Source: UMGS1279 sp045577495 (lineage in GTDB: Bacteria; Bacillota; Clostridia; Oscillospirales; Acutalibacteraceae). Taken from it: a stretch of 64,000 bases of DNA. The notes beneath the pieces are model-generated. The model was not told where the DNA came from, did no database searches, and saw only the letters and a list, made by a program, of their open reading frames with translations. Positions 16,427 to 25,008 of the stretch are shown here, piece after piece. Every line of letters starts with the position of its first letter. Positions within the stretch are counted from its first letter, which is position 1. The position numbers and the translations under genes are program-made. The stretch is from the NCBI GenBank assembly GCA_045577495.1, contig JAZNIK010000028.1:1-64000 (forward strand). The letters run 5' to 3'.

Positions 16427-17653
16427 ATGAAGAATTCGGTCGTTATAATAGGCGGCGGTGCTTCGGGTTTAATGGCGGCAGTTACTGCGGCAAGATGCGG
16501 TAAAAAGGTTATAGTAATTGAAAAAATGCCGCGCCCTGCCAGAAAAATTATGATCACCGGTAAAGGTCGATGCAATTTAACCAATAACACCGATTTGAAT
16601 GGACTGATATCCAATACTTGCCGTAATGGTAGATTTTTATATTCGGCTTTTTCGGCGTTTTCTTCTGAGGATACAATGTCGTTTTTTGAAAACGAAGGTG
16701 TGCCTTTAAAAACAGAACGTGGTAATCGAGTTTTTCCCGTTTCGGATAAATCTGTTGATATTGTTGATGGTTTGGTAAAAGCGGTTAAAAAATCGGGTGT
16801 TATAATCACTCAAGGCGAGGTTTCAGATATAATCACCGAGGATGGTAGGGTAAAAGCCGTTACCTGCACTGATGGCAGATATTTTGATTCAGATAGCGTT
16901 TTAATCGCTACAGGCGGTTGTTCATACACCGCAACAGGCTCTACGGGTGATGGTTATAGATTTGCCAAAAAACTTGGTCATACAGTAACAGAAATCAGGC
17001 CGTCACTTGTTCCTTTTGAAGTATATGAAGGCTTTTGCAGTGCCCTTTCGGGACTGAGCCTAAAAAATGTAAAACTCACAGTTAAGGTTAATGACAAAGA
17101 AAATTATTCCGAGCAGGGAGAAATGCTTTTCACTCATTTTGGAATTTCAGGTCCTCTTGTTTTAAGTGCTTCTGCTGTGGTTGATTGCGATTTTAAAAAC
17201 GACAAGTGCGAGGCATTTATTGATTTAAAACCCGCTCTTTCTAACGAACAGTTGGATAAACGAGTGCTCAGAGATTTTGAAATGTATAAAAATAAAGAAC
17301 TGATTGGTGCTTTGGACGGATTGCTTCCTAAAAAGTTGATTTCAGTTGTTGTTTCCTCGGCGGGAATAAATCCTCATACCAAGGTTAACTCTTTAACAAG
17401 GGAGCAAAGAGGATCGCTTGTTAACACCCTAAAGGCGTTACCTTTAACTGTTACAGGTTTAAGACCTTTCTCAGAGGCGGTAATTACACGCGGTGGCGTG
17501 TCGGTTAAAGAGGTTAATCCCAAAACGATGGAATCTAAGCTTGTAGAGGGACTTTATTTTTCGGGTGAGGTTTTGGATGTCGATGCATATACAGGTGGTT
17601 ATAATTTGCAAATAGCTTTTTCTACAGGCTATTTAGCTGGAATAAATTTATAA
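16427..17653 (+). CDS. HI0933/BaiN-family flavoprotein (aminoacetone oxidase-like)
   Basis: A 408-residue NAD(P)/FAD-dependent oxidoreductase. The dinucleotide fold GGGASG (9-14) is followed by VIVIEKMPRPARKIMITG and GKGRCNLTNN, the hallmark of the HI0933-like family; the C-terminus has GGVSVKEVNPKTMESK and the closing FAD motif GYNLQIAFSTGYLAG. Family members include BaiN, implicated in bile-acid dehydroxylation, but most are uncharacterised. ATG start with GAGGAA site, ten bases after the membrane protein. It precedes cmk, plsC and ispH-rpsA, a gene order I recall from other Clostridia. Confidence 0.9.
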   Translation: MKNSVVIIGGGASGLMAAVTAARCGKKVIVIEKMPRPARKIMITGKGRCNLTNNTDLNGLISNTCRNGRFLYSAFSAFSSEDTMSFFENEGVPLKTERGNRVFPVSDKSVDIVDGLVKAVKKSGVIITQGEVSDIITEDGRVKAVTCTDGRYFDSDSVLIATGGCSYTATGSTGDGYRFAKKLGHTVTEIRPSLVPFEVYEGFCSALSGLSLKNVKLTVKVNDKENYSEQGEMLFTHFGISGPLVLSASAVVDCDFKNDKCEAFIDLKPALSNEQLDKRVLRDFEMYKNKELIGALDGLLPKKLISVVVSSAGINPHTKVNSLTREQRGSLVNTLKALPLTVTGLRPFSEAVITRGGVSVKEVNPKTMESKLVEGLYFSGEVLDVDAYTGGYNLQIAFSTGYLAGINL

Positions 17654-17682
17654 AAAGGAATTTATAAAAAGGGGTTATACAT

Positions 17683-18357
17683 ATGATAGCAATAGCAATT
17701 GATGGTCCTGCAGGTGCGGGTAAAAGCACCTTGGCAAGAAGAGTTGCCAAGCATATGAATTTTATTTATGTTGATACAGGTGCGCTTTATAGGGCAGTTG
17801 GCCTTAAAATGATTAGAATGGGTATTTCTTGTGATGAGATTTCCAAGGTTGAGGAAATGCTTAAATCAACCGAACTTGATATTCGCTTTGAGGGTGGAGA
17901 ACAGGTTGTTGTTTTAGATGGCGAGAATGTTAATTCGCTTATCAGAACTCCTGAGGTTTCTATGATGGCATCATCAAGCTCTGCTTTGCCGATAGTACGC
18001 GCTTTTTTACTGGATATGCAAAGGGCTCTGGCAAAAAGAAATTCTGTTGTTATGGATGGCAGAGATATCGGAACGGTCGTTTTGCCCGATGCCGAGGTTA
18101 AAATATTTTTAACTGCTTCACCCGTTGCTCGTGCAAAGCGCCGTTATAATGAGCTTATTGAAAAGGGTCAACAAGTAGATTTTGATTCGGTTTTAAAAGA
18201 TATTGAGCAAAGAGATTATCAGGATTCGCATAGAGCAATTGCTCCTTTAAAACAGGCGGATGATGCGGCTTTGGTAGACACTACCGAGGCTGATTTAGAG
18301 GGTTCCTTCAAGTTATTACTTTCAACTATTGAAAATAAAATTAAGGCTGGAAAATAA
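17683..18357 (+). CDS. cmk: Cytidylate kinase
   Basis: Phosphorylates CMP/dCMP to the diphosphate in the cytoplasm. The protein has 224 residues, the usual length. The P-loop is DGPAGAGKST (7-16), with YVDTGALYRAVG in the nucleotide-binding region, the CMP-binding MDGRDIGTVVLPDA, and the lid region RAKRRYNELIEKG. ATG start with AAAAGGGG site. The next gene, plsC, begins 3 bp after its stop. The cmk-plsC-ispH-rpsA order is conserved in many Clostridia. Confidence 0.95.
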   Translation: MIAIAIDGPAGAGKSTLARRVAKHMNFIYVDTGALYRAVGLKMIRMGISCDEISKVEEMLKSTELDIRFEGGEQVVVLDGENVNSLIRTPEVSMMASSSSALPIVRAFLLDMQRALAKRNSVVMDGRDIGTVVLPDAEVKIFLTASPVARAKRRYNELIEKGQQVDFDSVLKDIEQRDYQDSHRAIAPLKQADDAALVDTTEADLEGSFKLLLSTIENKIKAGK

Positions 18358-18360
18358 TTT

Positions 18361-18954
18361 ATGTTTTATAGGGTTATGAGATGGATAGTCTATCCGTTTA
18401 TCCGTCTGTTTATAAGGGTTAAATGCGTTGGCAGAGAAAATATTCCTAAAAATGAGGCATATATGCTTTGCGCTAATCATACATCTATTGCGGATATGTT
18501 TGTAATAGCGGTGCCCTTTAAAAATCAAATTTGCTATATGGCGAAGGAAGAAATTTTTAAATTTTCCTTTTTAAAGTGGTTTTTTGAAGCGTTAGGCTGC
18601 TTTGCAGTAAAACGCGGAAAAGGGGATACAGGAGCTATCGATAGGGCTTGTAGCGTTATCAATGAGGGTAATGTACTTGGTATTTTCCCCGAGGGTACTC
18701 GCTCAAAAACGGGGGAGCTCGGCAAGGTTCGGTCGGGCGCGGCATTGATTGCTATAAAAACCAAAGCAACTATTTTGCCTGTTTCGATTCGTTACAGCAC
18801 GAAAACCTTTAAACTGTTTTGTAAGGCAACCATTAGAATTGGCAAACCAATTTCTTATATAGAGCCCACAGAGGATGAAACTCAACGCGCTGAGATTCGC
18901 CGAGTTTCTGAGGGGATAATGAATAATATTAAAACTCTTTGGGAGATGGACTAA
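18361..18954 (+). CDS. plsC: 1-acyl-sn-glycerol-3-phosphate acyltransferase
   Basis: Makes phosphatidic acid by acylating lysophosphatidic acid at the membrane surface. The protein has 197 residues. Acyltransferase motif I is NHTSIAD with His40 and Asp45, and motif III is FPEGTR (109-114); a hydrophobic N-terminal helix precedes them. It follows cmk after 3 bp, and its stop codon directly abuts the TTG start of ispH-rpsA, so the three are translated as one unit. Confidence 0.92.
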   Translation: MFYRVMRWIVYPFIRLFIRVKCVGRENIPKNEAYMLCANHTSIADMFVIAVPFKNQICYMAKEEIFKFSFLKWFFEALGCFAVKRGKGDTGAIDRACSVINEGNVLGIFPEGTRSKTGELGKVRSGAALIAIKTKATILPVSIRYSTKTFKLFCKATIRIGKPISYIEPTEDETQRAEIRRVSEGIMNNIKTLWEMD

Positions 18955-21021
18955 TTGAATATTAAATTGGCAAAAACAGCGGGATTTTGCTTTGGTGTTA
19001 ATCGCGCTGTTGATATGGTCGAACAGTTTGTTGATAACGGCGAAAAGGTTTGCACTTTAGGACCCATAATTCATAATGCTCAGTTGGTTGATAGCTTAAA
19101 GAAAAAGGGTGTTAGAATTATTGATACCCCAGACCAAGTAAAAAGCGATGAAATTCTTGTTATTCGTTCACACGGTGTCGCTGCTGAGGTGTATGAGTTA
19201 AGCAAAAAGTTTGCAAAAAGGGTAGAGGATGCAACCTGTCCCTTTGTTTCTAAAATTCACAATATCGTAAATCAGCGCTCAAATGAGGGTGATATAATTC
19301 TTATTGCGGGTGATGAAACTCATAATGAGGTAATAGGCATAAGAGGGCATATCAATGGTTTGTCATATGTTTTTTCAAGTGAAGAAAATTTGATAGAACT
19401 ATTAAAAAATCATCCCGAGCTTAAAAAAAATGCTGTATCTGTCGTTGCACAAACAACTTTTAATGAAAAAACATTCAAAAAAACTGAAAAAATTTTAAAA
19501 AAGGTATGTACAAATGCAACGATTTTTGATACAATATGTAATGCGACTTCAAAAAGGCAGTCTGAGGCGGCTGACCTTTCTGCTGAGTCAGACACTATGA
19601 TAGTGGTTGGCGGTAGGCATAGTTCAAATACCAATAAATTGTTTGCTATTTGCAAAGCAAATTGTGAGCATACATATCTTGTCGAAACGGCGGATGAGGT
19701 AAATGGGGTTTGGTTTAAAAATGCTAAGCAGGTTGGAGTTGTAGCGGGTGCATCAACACCTGCGGGTATTATAAAGGAGGTCATTTCAATTATGACAGAA
19801 ACAATTAAAACCACTGATGAGCTTAATATCGGTGCAGAAATTTCGGACGATATGTCCTTTGAGGAGGCACTTGAACTTTCGCTCAGCAGTTTAAATACAG
19901 ATCAGAAAGTGCATGGTGTAGTTCTTGCGGTTGGTCCTACCGAAATACAGGTAGATATCGGCCGTAAACAGACCGGTTATGTTCCGGCATCTGAGTTCTC
20001 TTATGACCCAAATGTAAAGCTTTTAGAAGCTGTAAAAATTGGCGATGAGTTAGACCTCATTGTTATGAAAACTAATGATCAGGAAGGCACAATAATGCTT
20101 TCTAAACGCCGTTATGATAATATTGCCAACTGGGATAAGATTGTTGAGGCAAGTGAAAACGGCACTGTTTTAGATGGTGTTGTTTCAGAGATTATTAAGG
20201 GTGGAATGATTGTAACTGCTTTGGGCTTCCGCGTATTTGTTCCTGCTTCTCAAGCAACTGTAATTCGTGGTGAAGACCTTGAACCATTAAAGGGTCAAAC
20301 AGTTTCCTTTAAGGTTTTAGAGATTGGCCGTCGTCGTCGTGTTATTGGTTCAGTTCGTGCAGTTCTTCAAGAGGCACGTAAGGAGCAAGAGGCAAAATTC
20401 TGGGAGAATGTTGCAGTAGGCGATGTATTTAGCGGTGTTGTTAAATCACTCACAGGCTACGGCGCTTTTGTTGACCTTGGCGGTGTTGATGGTATGGTTC
20501 ATATTTCTGAACTTTCTTGGCAACGTATTAAGAATCCTGCTGAGGTTGTAAGCGTTGGCGATACTATTGAGGTTTATATTAAGGATATTGATACCGATAA
20601 AAAGAAAATTTCTTTGGGCTATAAAAAACCTGAGGATAATCCGTGGACAATATTCAAAAACGAGTATGCAGATAAAGACGTTGTTAAGGCTACAATAGTT
20701 AATATGACAACCTATGGCGCATTTGCTCGTATTATTCCCGGTGTTGATGGTTTGATTCATATTTCTCAAATTGCTGACCGCAGAATTGAAAAACCTCAAG
20801 ATGAGCTTAAAATCGGCCAAGAGGTTGATGTTAAGATTATCGGCATTGATGAGGATAAAAAGCGTATCAGTCTTTCAATAAGAGCTTTGCTTGACCCTAA
20901 AGCAGCAGAGGAAGAGGAAATCTTGAACGATACTGCAGAGTCAGTTGAGGCTACTGTTGAGGAAACACAAGAAGCTCCAGCTACTGAGGAAGCTGCTCCT
21001 GAAGCTACCGAGGCTGAATAA
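18955..21021 (+). CDS. ispH-rpsA: HMBPP reductase IspH fused to ribosomal protein S1
   Basis: A 688-residue bifunctional protein. Residues 1-280 are IspH, the last enzyme of the MEP isoprenoid pathway, with the three [4Fe-4S] cysteines Cys12, Cys95 and Cys195 and the HNE motif (123-125 region). Residues from about 312 hold four S1 RNA-binding repeats; the third and fourth have the clear YGAFVDLGGVDGMVHISEL-type signature. An acidic alanine/glutamate-rich tail closes the protein. TTG start immediately after the plsC stop, with GGAG in the end of plsC. The fusion is documented in many Clostridia. S1 repeat number is lower than the six of E. coli S1, as usual in Firmicutes. A terminator follows. 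Confidence 0.96.
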   Translation: MNIKLAKTAGFCFGVNRAVDMVEQFVDNGEKVCTLGPIIHNAQLVDSLKKKGVRIIDTPDQVKSDEILVIRSHGVAAEVYELSKKFAKRVEDATCPFVSKIHNIVNQRSNEGDIILIAGDETHNEVIGIRGHINGLSYVFSSEENLIELLKNHPELKKNAVSVVAQTTFNEKTFKKTEKILKKVCTNATIFDTICNATSKRQSEAADLSAESDTMIVVGGRHSSNTNKLFAICKANCEHTYLVETADEVNGVWFKNAKQVGVVAGASTPAGIIKEVISIMTETIKTTDELNIGAEISDDMSFEEALELSLSSLNTDQKVHGVVLAVGPTEIQVDIGRKQTGYVPASEFSYDPNVKLLEAVKIGDELDLIVMKTNDQEGTIMLSKRRYDNIANWDKIVEASENGTVLDGVVSEIIKGGMIVTALGFRVFVPASQATVIRGEDLEPLKGQTVSFKVLEIGRRRRVIGSVRAVLQEARKEQEAKFWENVAVGDVFSGVVKSLTGYGAFVDLGGVDGMVHISELSWQRIKNPAEVVSVGDTIEVYIKDIDTDKKKISLGYKKPEDNPWTIFKNEYADKDVVKATIVNMTTYGAFARIIPGVDGLIHISQIADRRIEKPQDELKIGQEVDVKIIGIDEDKKRISLSIRALLDPKAAEEEEILNDTAESVEATVEETQEAPATEEAAPEATEAE

Positions 21022-21045
21022 TTAGCAAATAATATTCAAACTTCT

Positions 21046-21084
21046 AAATCCGAGAGCTACTTTTGTAACTCTCGGATTTTTGTG
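21046..21084 (+). terminator. Terminator of the cmk-plsC-ispH-rpsA unit
   Basis: An 11-bp stem AAATCCGAGAG (21046-21056) with its complement (21069-21079), followed by a T-rich run on the plus strand. Confidence 0.88.
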
Positions 21085-21090
21085 TATACA

Positions 21091-21124
21091 AAAAAATCCC
21101 ACTTTCCAAGGAGGAAAGTGGGAT
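21091..21124 (-). terminator. Terminator of the foldase-like lipoprotein gene
   Basis: A perfect 12-bp stem (21096-21107 with 21113-21124); the A-run at 21091-21096 is the U-run of the minus-strand transcript. It abuts the plus-strand terminator in a convergent arrangement. Confidence 0.88.
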
Positions 21125-21134
21125 AAAGTTTTTA

Positions 21135-22238
21135 TTATGCATTTTCTTCGGGATATACAATCTTTTTAACCTTAAAACGTTTAGTAGCAAATTTGTTGTT
21201 GTCAACCTTAAAATCGGTTGTTTTTTTAGTAACAAGCTTATCGAATTCTTCTTGTTTTAAAATATAAAGAATAGAATCATTAAGGCTATTTAGATAATAT
21301 TCATCCTCTGAGATATCAAGCTTAACATAAATGGTACAAGCGTTATCCTCGCCCTCGATAAGCTTAACTTCGCCCTTTTTCATATCATAAACAGTTTCAA
21401 AGTTTTCGTCAGCATAGTCGGTATTTTCGTCGCCAATAATGGAAGCATATCTGTCTTTTGGCATTTCTTCAGTAGATTCTGCTTCTGTTTTTTCTTGTTC
21501 TTCTAACTGCTCTTGGGTGATTTGATTGTATTCAATGTAAATATCTTCAAAATCTTTGCCTTTTTCTAAGTCTTTTGCATACTCCTCAAATTTTGCTTTT
21601 GTTGCCTTTTTCTCATCATCTGTTGTTTCCTCTGTATAAGAGGTTGCAAGGGTGTAAACAAGAGCAAATTTTTCGGTCATTGTTTTTAGGATATCTTTTT
21701 TTGCAACTTCTTTTTCGCCGTCTTTACCATAGAGTGACATAAAGTATGCATTTGAATAGTAGCTGTATGTGAAGGCTTTTTTGTATGTATCTAACGATAC
21801 GCCGTTTGCCTCGTATACAGAACTTGCACCATAACTCCAATAATATTCAGCGTAGCTTTCTGCCTCGGATTTTTCTTCATCGGTTAGCTTGATTTTTTTA
21901 TCCTCAACAAGTTCCTGATAAAAAACATATTCTTTGCAACGCTCAATAGTTTTTGAGATAACATAATCCTCATAGCTTAAGCCATCGATTTTTTGAGCGT
22001 AGTAATCGGTTTCTTCGGTGGTTTCGGTTTCGGAAGAGGTTTTATCATTTGCAATTTCTTCGTCAACTCGTTGCTTTGCTTCGGAATCACATTCTAATAA
22101 TGCATTGAGGTAGAGAGCAGATTTAATTTGTGTATCATTGATGGTAAGGGCAACTTCATCCTTGCCGTGACAACCACACATTGATAACATTACGCAGCCG
22201 GAAAGTATGGCGGCGATAAATTTCTTTGTAATTTTCAT
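21135..22238 (-). CDS. PrsA/SurA-like foldase lipoprotein
   Basis: A 367-residue exported lipoprotein. The signal sequence (MKITKKFIAAILSGCVMLSM) ends in a lipobox around CGC. Then follows a SurA_N-like helical chaperone region with a long acidic, glutamate/threonine-rich insert. The later part (FALVYTLATSYTEETTDDEKKATKAKFEEYA...GKDFEDI) aligns in layout with parvulin (PpiC) domains, but the usual GxL and HI(L/I) signatures are weak, so isomerase activity may be lost. It probably assists folding of secreted proteins outside the membrane. I chose ATG 22238 because AAGGAGGAG precedes it; an in-frame ATG 42 bp upstream lacks a ribosome site. Confidence 0.75.
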   Translation of the reverse strand: MKITKKFIAAILSGCVMLSMCGCHGKDEVALTINDTQIKSALYLNALLECDSEAKQRVDEEIANDKTSSETETTEETDYYAQKIDGLSYEDYVISKTIERCKEYVFYQELVEDKKIKLTDEEKSEAESYAEYYWSYGASSVYEANGVSLDTYKKAFTYSYYSNAYFMSLYGKDGEKEVAKKDILKTMTEKFALVYTLATSYTEETTDDEKKATKAKFEEYAKDLEKGKDFEDIYIEYNQITQEQLEEQEKTEAESTEEMPKDRYASIIGDENTDYADENFETVYDMKKGEVKLIEGEDNACTIYVKLDISEDEYYLNSLNDSILYILKQEEFDKLVTKKTTDFKVDNNKFATKRFKVKKIVYPEENA

Positions 22239-22456
22239 TGGTGAAAACTCCTCCTTATTGATGGAAAATAAATTACTCATATAATTATATCTTATTTAAT
22301 TCTAAAAGTCTAGTGTTTTTTACAAATACGATAATAAAAAGTGTTGCAAGTTTGTAATTTTTTGTCACCAAATTGATATTAAAATGTAAACAAAATGAAA
22401 AGACTTTTGAGTTTGGTTTGTGTATAATAATAATATCGAAGAAATGAGGTGAGCAT

Positions 22457-23041
22457 ATGGCAAAAAGAATTTTATCATTTTTAGTTGTAATCGCAATATT
22501 ATTTGTGTTTCCTGCATCTGCGCCCGTTGGTGTAAAAACAGATGTTGTTTCAAATAATGAAGTCGTAAGTAATGTTGAAGATGGTGTGATAAAAGTTCGT
22601 TTTGAAAATATGCTTAACCATAACTACGTTTATGACACCGACTTTGAATCCGATTTATTGATTATTGAGAATTCAATTCTTGCTTTGTTGGATAAAGCAG
22701 AGGATGGTCAAATTGATAAATGCTTGGTTTTAGGCTTTATTGCAGGTATGTACGGTCGTCAGGTTGACCCAACCGCCGCTGAGTATGATTTTGCACCCGC
22801 TGATGATGGAAAATTTGTTGTATTACCAAGAGGTTACGATGATTATAAACACAACATAACCTCTATTGAAGTAATTGATGGTGGATATAAAGTTGTATCA
22901 AATGTTACTGTATATCCTTGCGATGGTTTTGAGTATCTAGCAATGTGCGAAACTGTTTTTGTTGAAAACGATGGTAGTGCTTTTGGCTACAATATTGTTT
23001 CATCAAACTTGCTTGAACCCGATGATGCGTATACAGTTTAA
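22457..23041 (+). CDS. Exported protein of unknown function
   Basis: A 194-residue protein with a clear signal peptide (about 1-22, MAKRILSFLVVIAILFVFPASA). The mature part is acidic and soluble, with no cysteine-rich, anchor or repeat motif; segments such as IDKCLVLGFIAGMYGRQVDP and SIEVIDGGYKVVSNVTVYPCDGFEYLA suggest a compact mixed fold with two single cysteines. I do not recognise a family. ATG start with GAGGTGAG site. It stands alone, divergent from the foldase-like lipoprotein, and ends in its own terminator. Confidence 0.6.
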   Translation: MAKRILSFLVVIAILFVFPASAPVGVKTDVVSNNEVVSNVEDGVIKVRFENMLNHNYVYDTDFESDLLIIENSILALLDKAEDGQIDKCLVLGFIAGMYGRQVDPTAAEYDFAPADDGKFVVLPRGYDDYKHNITSIEVIDGGYKVVSNVTVYPCDGFEYLAMCETVFVENDGSAFGYNIVSSNLLEPDDAYTV

Positions 23042-23053
23042 TTAGTTTATTTT

Positions 23054-23092
23054 AAAATGTGCCTTATGTTTTATGCATAGGGTATATTTTTT
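23054..23092 (+). terminator. Terminator of the exported-protein gene
   Basis: A 15-bp stem including G-T pairs (23054-23068 with 23076-23090), followed by a T-run. Confidence 0.75.
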
Positions 23093-23169
23093 ATTTATTT
23101 TGTTAGTTATATTGATTTTTTAAAAATAAAGTTTTATAATAATATAAACCTTTACAAAGGAGTATTTTA

Positions 23170-23853
23170 ATGACAAAAATTTACATAGTGCGTCATTGCG
23201 AGGCTATGGGTAATCAAAATCGAACATTTCAAGGAATTTCTGATTGTGATGTAACAGAATTAGGCGAAAAACAGTTGTCTTGTGTTGCAGAGCGTTTTAA
23301 GGATATAAAGCTTGATGCTATATATTCAAGCCCCTTAAAAAGAGCTTTTAAAACTGCAGAGGCGGTTAATAAATATCACAATCTGCCGATTAAAATCAAT
23401 AATAAACTAATTGAAATTGATGGTGGCGAAATTGAGGGTATTAGTTGGGTTGATTTTCCCAAAACCAGACCTGAGCTGGAGTATAATTGGAGTGTTGAGC
23501 CACATAAGTTCCACGCAAAAGATGGCGAACCTATGACAAGCGTTTATAAACGCTCTTGGGAAGCCGTTATGGAAATCCTTTCCGAGAATGAGGGTAGAAC
23601 AGTTGCTTTAGCATCACACGGATGCACAATAAGAAATATTATGTGTAACGCCCAGGGTAAGCCGATTGAAGAGTTATATACAGTAAACTGGGCAGATAAT
23701 ACAGGTGTATTTTTACTTAGGTTTGAAGATGGCGAATTGCCCGAAATCGTTATGTTTAATGATACTTCGCATCTTCCGGAGGGCTGTTTACCAAAAAGAA
23801 GCAGAATAACAAGCCTGTTTGCTAAAAAGCCCGATACAACTAAAAGAGATTAA
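23170..23853 (+). CDS. Histidine phosphatase family protein
   Basis: A 227-residue phosphoglycerate-mutase-like phosphatase. It has YIVRHCEA near the N-terminus (phospho-accepting His9), SSPLKRAFKTAE with the second arginine, and ALASHGCTIRNIM with the second catalytic histidine. The layout is that of the CobC/GpmB-type broad-specificity phosphatases. ATG start behind AAAGGAG. The ruvX gene starts 12 bp after its stop, so they are co-transcribed, without an obvious functional link. Confidence 0.88.
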   Translation: MTKIYIVRHCEAMGNQNRTFQGISDCDVTELGEKQLSCVAERFKDIKLDAIYSSPLKRAFKTAEAVNKYHNLPIKINNKLIEIDGGEIEGISWVDFPKTRPELEYNWSVEPHKFHAKDGEPMTSVYKRSWEAVMEILSENEGRTVALASHGCTIRNIMCNAQGKPIEELYTVNWADNTGVFLLRFEDGELPEIVMFNDTSHLPEGCLPKRSRITSLFAKKPDTTKRD

Positions 23854-23865
23854 GGGTGAATTGTT

Positions 23866-24282
23866 ATGATTATTATGTCGGTTGACCTTGGGGACGCAAG
23901 AACGGGAATAGCCGCGTCGGATATTTCTGAAAGCTTTGCATTTCCTAAAACTGTTATCAATGAATGGAATAAAGATAAGCTAATTCAAAAGATAATTGAA
24001 CAAGCAGAACTACTGAATGCTGAAAAAATTGTTGTAGGGTTACCAAAAAATATGGATGGTTCACTTGGCTTCAAAGCACAGGAATGTACTGAGATGGCAG
24101 AAAAACTTAAGGCTCTATTTACTAACGGTGAGGTCGTTATGTGGGACGAAAGATGCACCACAGTTTCGGCTCATCACGCGCTAAACGCTACTAATACAAG
24201 GGGTAAAAAGCGCAAGGCAGTTGTTGATGCCGTTGCGGCAACAATGATTTTAGAGGATTATTTAAACTATTTAAAAAGGTGA
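23866..24282 (+). CDS. ruvX: Putative Holliday junction resolvase RuvX/YqgF
   Basis: A 138-residue RNase-H-fold nuclease. Motifs are SVDLGDARTGIAASD near the N-terminus (first catalytic Asp), VVGLPKNMDGSLG in the middle, WDERCTTVSAHHAL with the second acidic residue, and DAVAATMILEDYL at the end (third Asp). YqgF proteins mature 16S rRNA 5' ends and may resolve recombination intermediates. ATG start 12 bp after the phosphatase; a PHP gene follows after 4 bp. Confidence 0.9.
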   Translation: MIIMSVDLGDARTGIAASDISESFAFPKTVINEWNKDKLIQKIIEQAELLNAEKIVVGLPKNMDGSLGFKAQECTEMAEKLKALFTNGEVVMWDERCTTVSAHHALNATNTRGKKRKAVVDAVAATMILEDYLNYLKR

Positions 24283-24286
24283 TTTT

Positions 24287-24976
24287 ATGTTTAGATATGA
24301 GATGCATCTTCATTGTTGTGAGGTAAGTAAATGCGGTGTGTCTAAGGCAGAGGAGTTTGTTAAAAGGTATGCAGAACTAGGCTATGCCGGTGTTGTGTTT
24401 ACTGACCATTTTATTCATGGTAATACGGCGATTTCTCGCTCACTTGAGTGGAAAGAAAGAATGTATGCGTATTTTTCTCCGTACGATGAGGCAAAGCGCT
24501 TGGGCAAGGAGTTAGGCATCGATGTTATCATCGGTTTTGAACATGCTTATGGTAATGGTAAAGAGGTTTTAGTCTACGGTGATATTACACCCGAATTTTT
24601 AGCCGAACACCCCGAAATAGAAAGTATGGATATCAAACAATTTACAGAGTTTTGCCATAATAATGAATGGTTTGTGGCACAAGCACACCCATATAGAAAG
24701 CGCGATTATATAGATATGTCTGTGCCGCCAATTCCCGAGTTGGTAGATGGAATAGAGGTTTATAATTTTTATAACTCTGCAGATGAAAATCTTATGGCTA
24801 CCGAGTTGTGTGAGCAAAACGGTTTAATCGCAATTTCGGGTTCTGATACGCACAACGCTTCTGTCTGTGGTAATGCCGGTGTGGCTTTTAATAAAAGAGT
24901 AACAAACGGAGAAGAACTTGCAAAGGCATTGTTTGAAAATGCTTTTAAGTTAATTGTAAATGGTGAAATTTTTTAA
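24287..24976 (+). CDS. PHP-domain metal-dependent phosphoesterase
   Basis: A 229-residue protein of the PHP (polymerase and histidinol phosphatase) superfamily. Metal-binding motifs are HLH (7-9), FTDHF about residue 41, GFEHAY, AQAHPYRKRDY, and the C-terminal SGSDTHN. PHP enzymes hydrolyse phosphate mono- or diesters using a tri-metal site; the substrate is not determinable. It lacks the histidinol-phosphatase-specific layout and no his genes are near. ATG start with AAAGGTG. A paralogue with the same layout is at 52820-53530. Confidence 0.85.
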   Translation: MFRYEMHLHCCEVSKCGVSKAEEFVKRYAELGYAGVVFTDHFIHGNTAISRSLEWKERMYAYFSPYDEAKRLGKELGIDVIIGFEHAYGNGKEVLVYGDITPEFLAEHPEIESMDIKQFTEFCHNNEWFVAQAHPYRKRDYIDMSVPPIPELVDGIEVYNFYNSADENLMATELCEQNGLIAISGSDTHNASVCGNAGVAFNKRVTNGEELAKALFENAFKLIVNGEIF

Positions 24977-25008
24977 ATTTTTTTTTTTACAAAGGAGAGG
25001 ACGTTGAA

